NCBI GenBank assembly: GCA_007136145.1
Contig: SLHN01000283.1
Span: 1 to 7,025, forward strand
DNA from: Thioalkalivibrio sp.
Lineage (GTDB): Bacteria > Pseudomonadota > Gammaproteobacteria > Ectothiorhodospirales > Ectothiorhodospiraceae
Direction of reading: 5' to 3'
DNA: 7,025 bases
Shown: one piece after another, positions 5,754 to 7,025 of the stretch
Position numbering within the stretch: the first letter of the stretch is position 1
How the letters are laid out: each line of letters begins with the position of its first letter
Translations under genes and position numbers: made by a program
Notes under the pieces: generated by a model
Told to the model about the DNA's origin: nothing
The model's input: only the letters and a program-made list of their open reading frames with translations
Database searches by the model: none

Positions 5754-6995
5754 TCAGCCAACGTGGTTGCCGGACCCGCTCCCGTAACGCTGCTGGATAT
5801 AGGCCTCGACCCGGGCCTGGAATTCCTCGGCAATGTGGTCGCCCTTCAGGGTCACGGTCTTTTCGCCATCCTCGTAGACCGGGGCCACCGGGGCTTCGCC
5901 GGTGCCGGGAAGGCTGATGCCGATGTTGGCATGGCGGCTCTCGCCGGGGCCGTTCACCACGCAGCCCATTACCGCGACGGTCATTTCCTCGACCCCGGGG
6001 TAGTGCTGCTTCCAGGTCGGCATCTGATGCCGGATGAAGCTCTGGATATCCTGCGCCAGACGCTGGAAGTAATCGCTGGAGGTGCGCCCGCAGCCCGGGC
6101 AGGCGACGACTGAAGGCAGGAAGCTGCGCAGTCCCAGGCTCTGCAGAATTTCCTGGGCGACGATCACCTCCTGGGTCCGGTCGCCACCGGGCTCGGGGGT
6201 CAGCGAGATGCGGATGGTGTCGCCGATGCCTTGCTGCAGCAGCACTGACAGGGCCGCGGTGGACGCGACGATGCCCTTGGTGCCCATGCCGGCCTCGGTC
6301 AGTCCGAGGTGCAACGGGTAGTCGCAGCGTGCCGCGAGGTCGGTGTAGACCCGGATCAGCGACTGCACGCCGCTGACCTTGGCCGACAGCACGATGTGAT
6401 CGTGAGGCAGGCCCAGCGACTCGGCCTGCGCGGCGCTCTCCAGCGCCGACGCGATCAATGCCTCGCGGGTCACGTCTTCCAGCGGCCGCGGATCCGGTCG
6501 CGCGGCGTTGGCGTCGAGCAGGCGAGCGAGGACCGCCGGGTCCAGGCTGCCCCAGTTCACTCCGATGCGAACCGGCTTGTCGTAGCGGCAGGCGATTTCG
6601 ATCATGGACTCGAACTGCGAGTCCCGCTTGGAGCCCTTGCCGACGTTGCCGGGGTTGATCCGCAGCTTGGCGAGCGCCTCCGCGCAGGCCGGATGCCTGG
6701 TCAGCAGCTTGTGTCCGTTGAAGTGGAAGTCCCCGACCAGCGGCACGTCCAGGCCCATCTTCTCGAGCCGCTCGCGGATCTCGGGGACGGCGGCGGCGGC
6801 TTCCTCGGTGTTCACCGTGATCCGTACCAACTCCGATCCGGCGCGCGCCAGTTCGGCGACCTGAATCGCGGTGCGCACCGGGTCGGCGGTGTCGGTATTC
6901 GTCATCGACTGCACCACGATGGGCGCGGTGCCGCCGACGGTCACGTGACCGACGCGCACCGCCGTGGTCCGATGGCGGACGATGTCTGCATTCAT
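5754..6995 (-). CDS. ispG: 4-hydroxy-3-methylbut-2-en-1-yl diphosphate synthase (flavodoxin) IspG/GcpE
   Basis: IspG catalyses the penultimate MEP-pathway step, reductive ring opening of MEcPP to HMBPP, using a [4Fe-4S] cluster in the cytoplasm. With the ATG at 6993-6995 the protein has 413 residues. The N-terminal TIM barrel contains VQSMTNTDTAD (28-38), GDFHFNGH (88-95) and RINPGNVG (112-119). The C-terminal cluster domain has ACPGCGR (298-304, C299 and C302) and GCVVNGPGE (344-352) with C345 and the fourth ligand Glu352. It is about 40 residues longer than the E. coli enzyme and matches the longer beta-proteobacterial/xanthomonad form, with the extra segment around NWGSLDPAV to LEDVTREAL. 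The frame remains open upstream to the window edge through TTG at 7011-7013, so a longer N-terminus is possible, but Met at 6995 gives the usual distance to the first strand. No ribosome site precedes it. All key residues are intact. Confidence 0.97.
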   Translation of the reverse strand: MNADIVRHRTTAVRVGHVTVGGTAPIVVQSMTNTDTADPVRTAIQVAELARAGSELVRITVNTEEAAAAVPEIRERLEKMGLDVPLVGDFHFNGHKLLTRHPACAEALAKLRINPGNVGKGSKRDSQFESMIEIACRYDKPVRIGVNWGSLDPAVLARLLDANAARPDPRPLEDVTREALIASALESAAQAESLGLPHDHIVLSAKVSGVQSLIRVYTDLAARCDYPLHLGLTEAGMGTKGIVASTAALSVLLQQGIGDTIRISLTPEPGGDRTQEVIVAQEILQSLGLRSFLPSVVACPGCGRTSSDYFQRLAQDIQSFIRHQMPTWKQHYPGVEEMTVAVMGCVVNGPGESRHANIGISLPGTGEAPVAPVYEDGEKTVTLKGDHIAEEFQARVEAYIQQRYGSGSGNHVG

Positions 6996-7025
6996 GGGAG
7001 GGACGCCGGGCAATGATTCATCACG

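Noticed and set aside
5745..5754. ACCCGCGGGT palindrome as a bidirectional terminator
   Set aside because: It is too short as a stem, has no loop and has no T-tract; it is noted only as lying between two stop codons.
5763..7016. Plus-strand frames opposite ispG, up to 235 residues
   Set aside because: IspG on the minus strand is complete with all cluster ligands. The plus frames are its antisense shadow.

Overview
The window is GC-rich, densely coded DNA from a bacterial chromosome, most likely a gammaproteobacterium. The clearest lineage hint is IspG, whose length and spacing match the longer beta-proteobacterial/xanthomonad form rather than the short E. coli form. The GT4 glycosyltransferases and the N-terminally extended pyruvate-kinase-like family also fit environmental gammaproteobacteria. 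This placement is from remembered family features, not from a search. There are no rRNA or tRNA genes, CRISPR arrays, insertion sequences or phage genes.

Layout, left to right. (1) 1-399, minus: the 5' part of a glyceraldehyde-3-phosphate dehydrogenase gene, cut by the window edge, resembling the ArsJ-associated (arsenate-resistance) subfamily. (2) 496-1656, minus: a GT4 glycosyltransferase resembling diacylglycerol/lipid glucosyltransferases. (3) 1795-2145, minus: only the C-terminal part of an OlsB-like GNAT N-acyltransferase (ornithine lipid synthesis). (4) 2154-3710, plus: a divergent pyruvate-kinase-like protein without the allosteric C domain and apparently without its family's N-terminal region. 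(5) 3700-4260, minus: a PAP2 phosphatase, overlapping tail to tail with the previous gene. (6) 4253-5455, minus: a second GT4 glycosyltransferase, translationally coupled to PAP2. (7) 5456-5753: about 300 bases without a convincing gene, holding a dyad and small inverted repeats next to the glycosyltransferase start, and a doubtful membrane-type small ORF. (8) 5754-6995, minus: ispG of the MEP isoprenoid pathway, complete or nearly so.

How the genes may work together: two lipid-type glycosyltransferases, a PAP2 phosphatase and an ornithine-lipid acyltransferase remnant lie within 5 kb. Together they suggest a membrane-lipid locus making phosphorus-free glycolipids and formerly ornithine lipids. 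This is inference from families and adjacency.

The most striking observation is at about 2145-2166. The OlsB-like gene (minus) and the pyruvate-kinase-like gene (plus) stand head to head, and both lack their N-terminal portions at the same point. Each reading frame meets a stop just inside the other gene's conserved sequence. One deletion removing both 5' ends and the shared promoter region, or an assembly join, explains this most simply. I found no convincing new multi-gene defence or mobile system.
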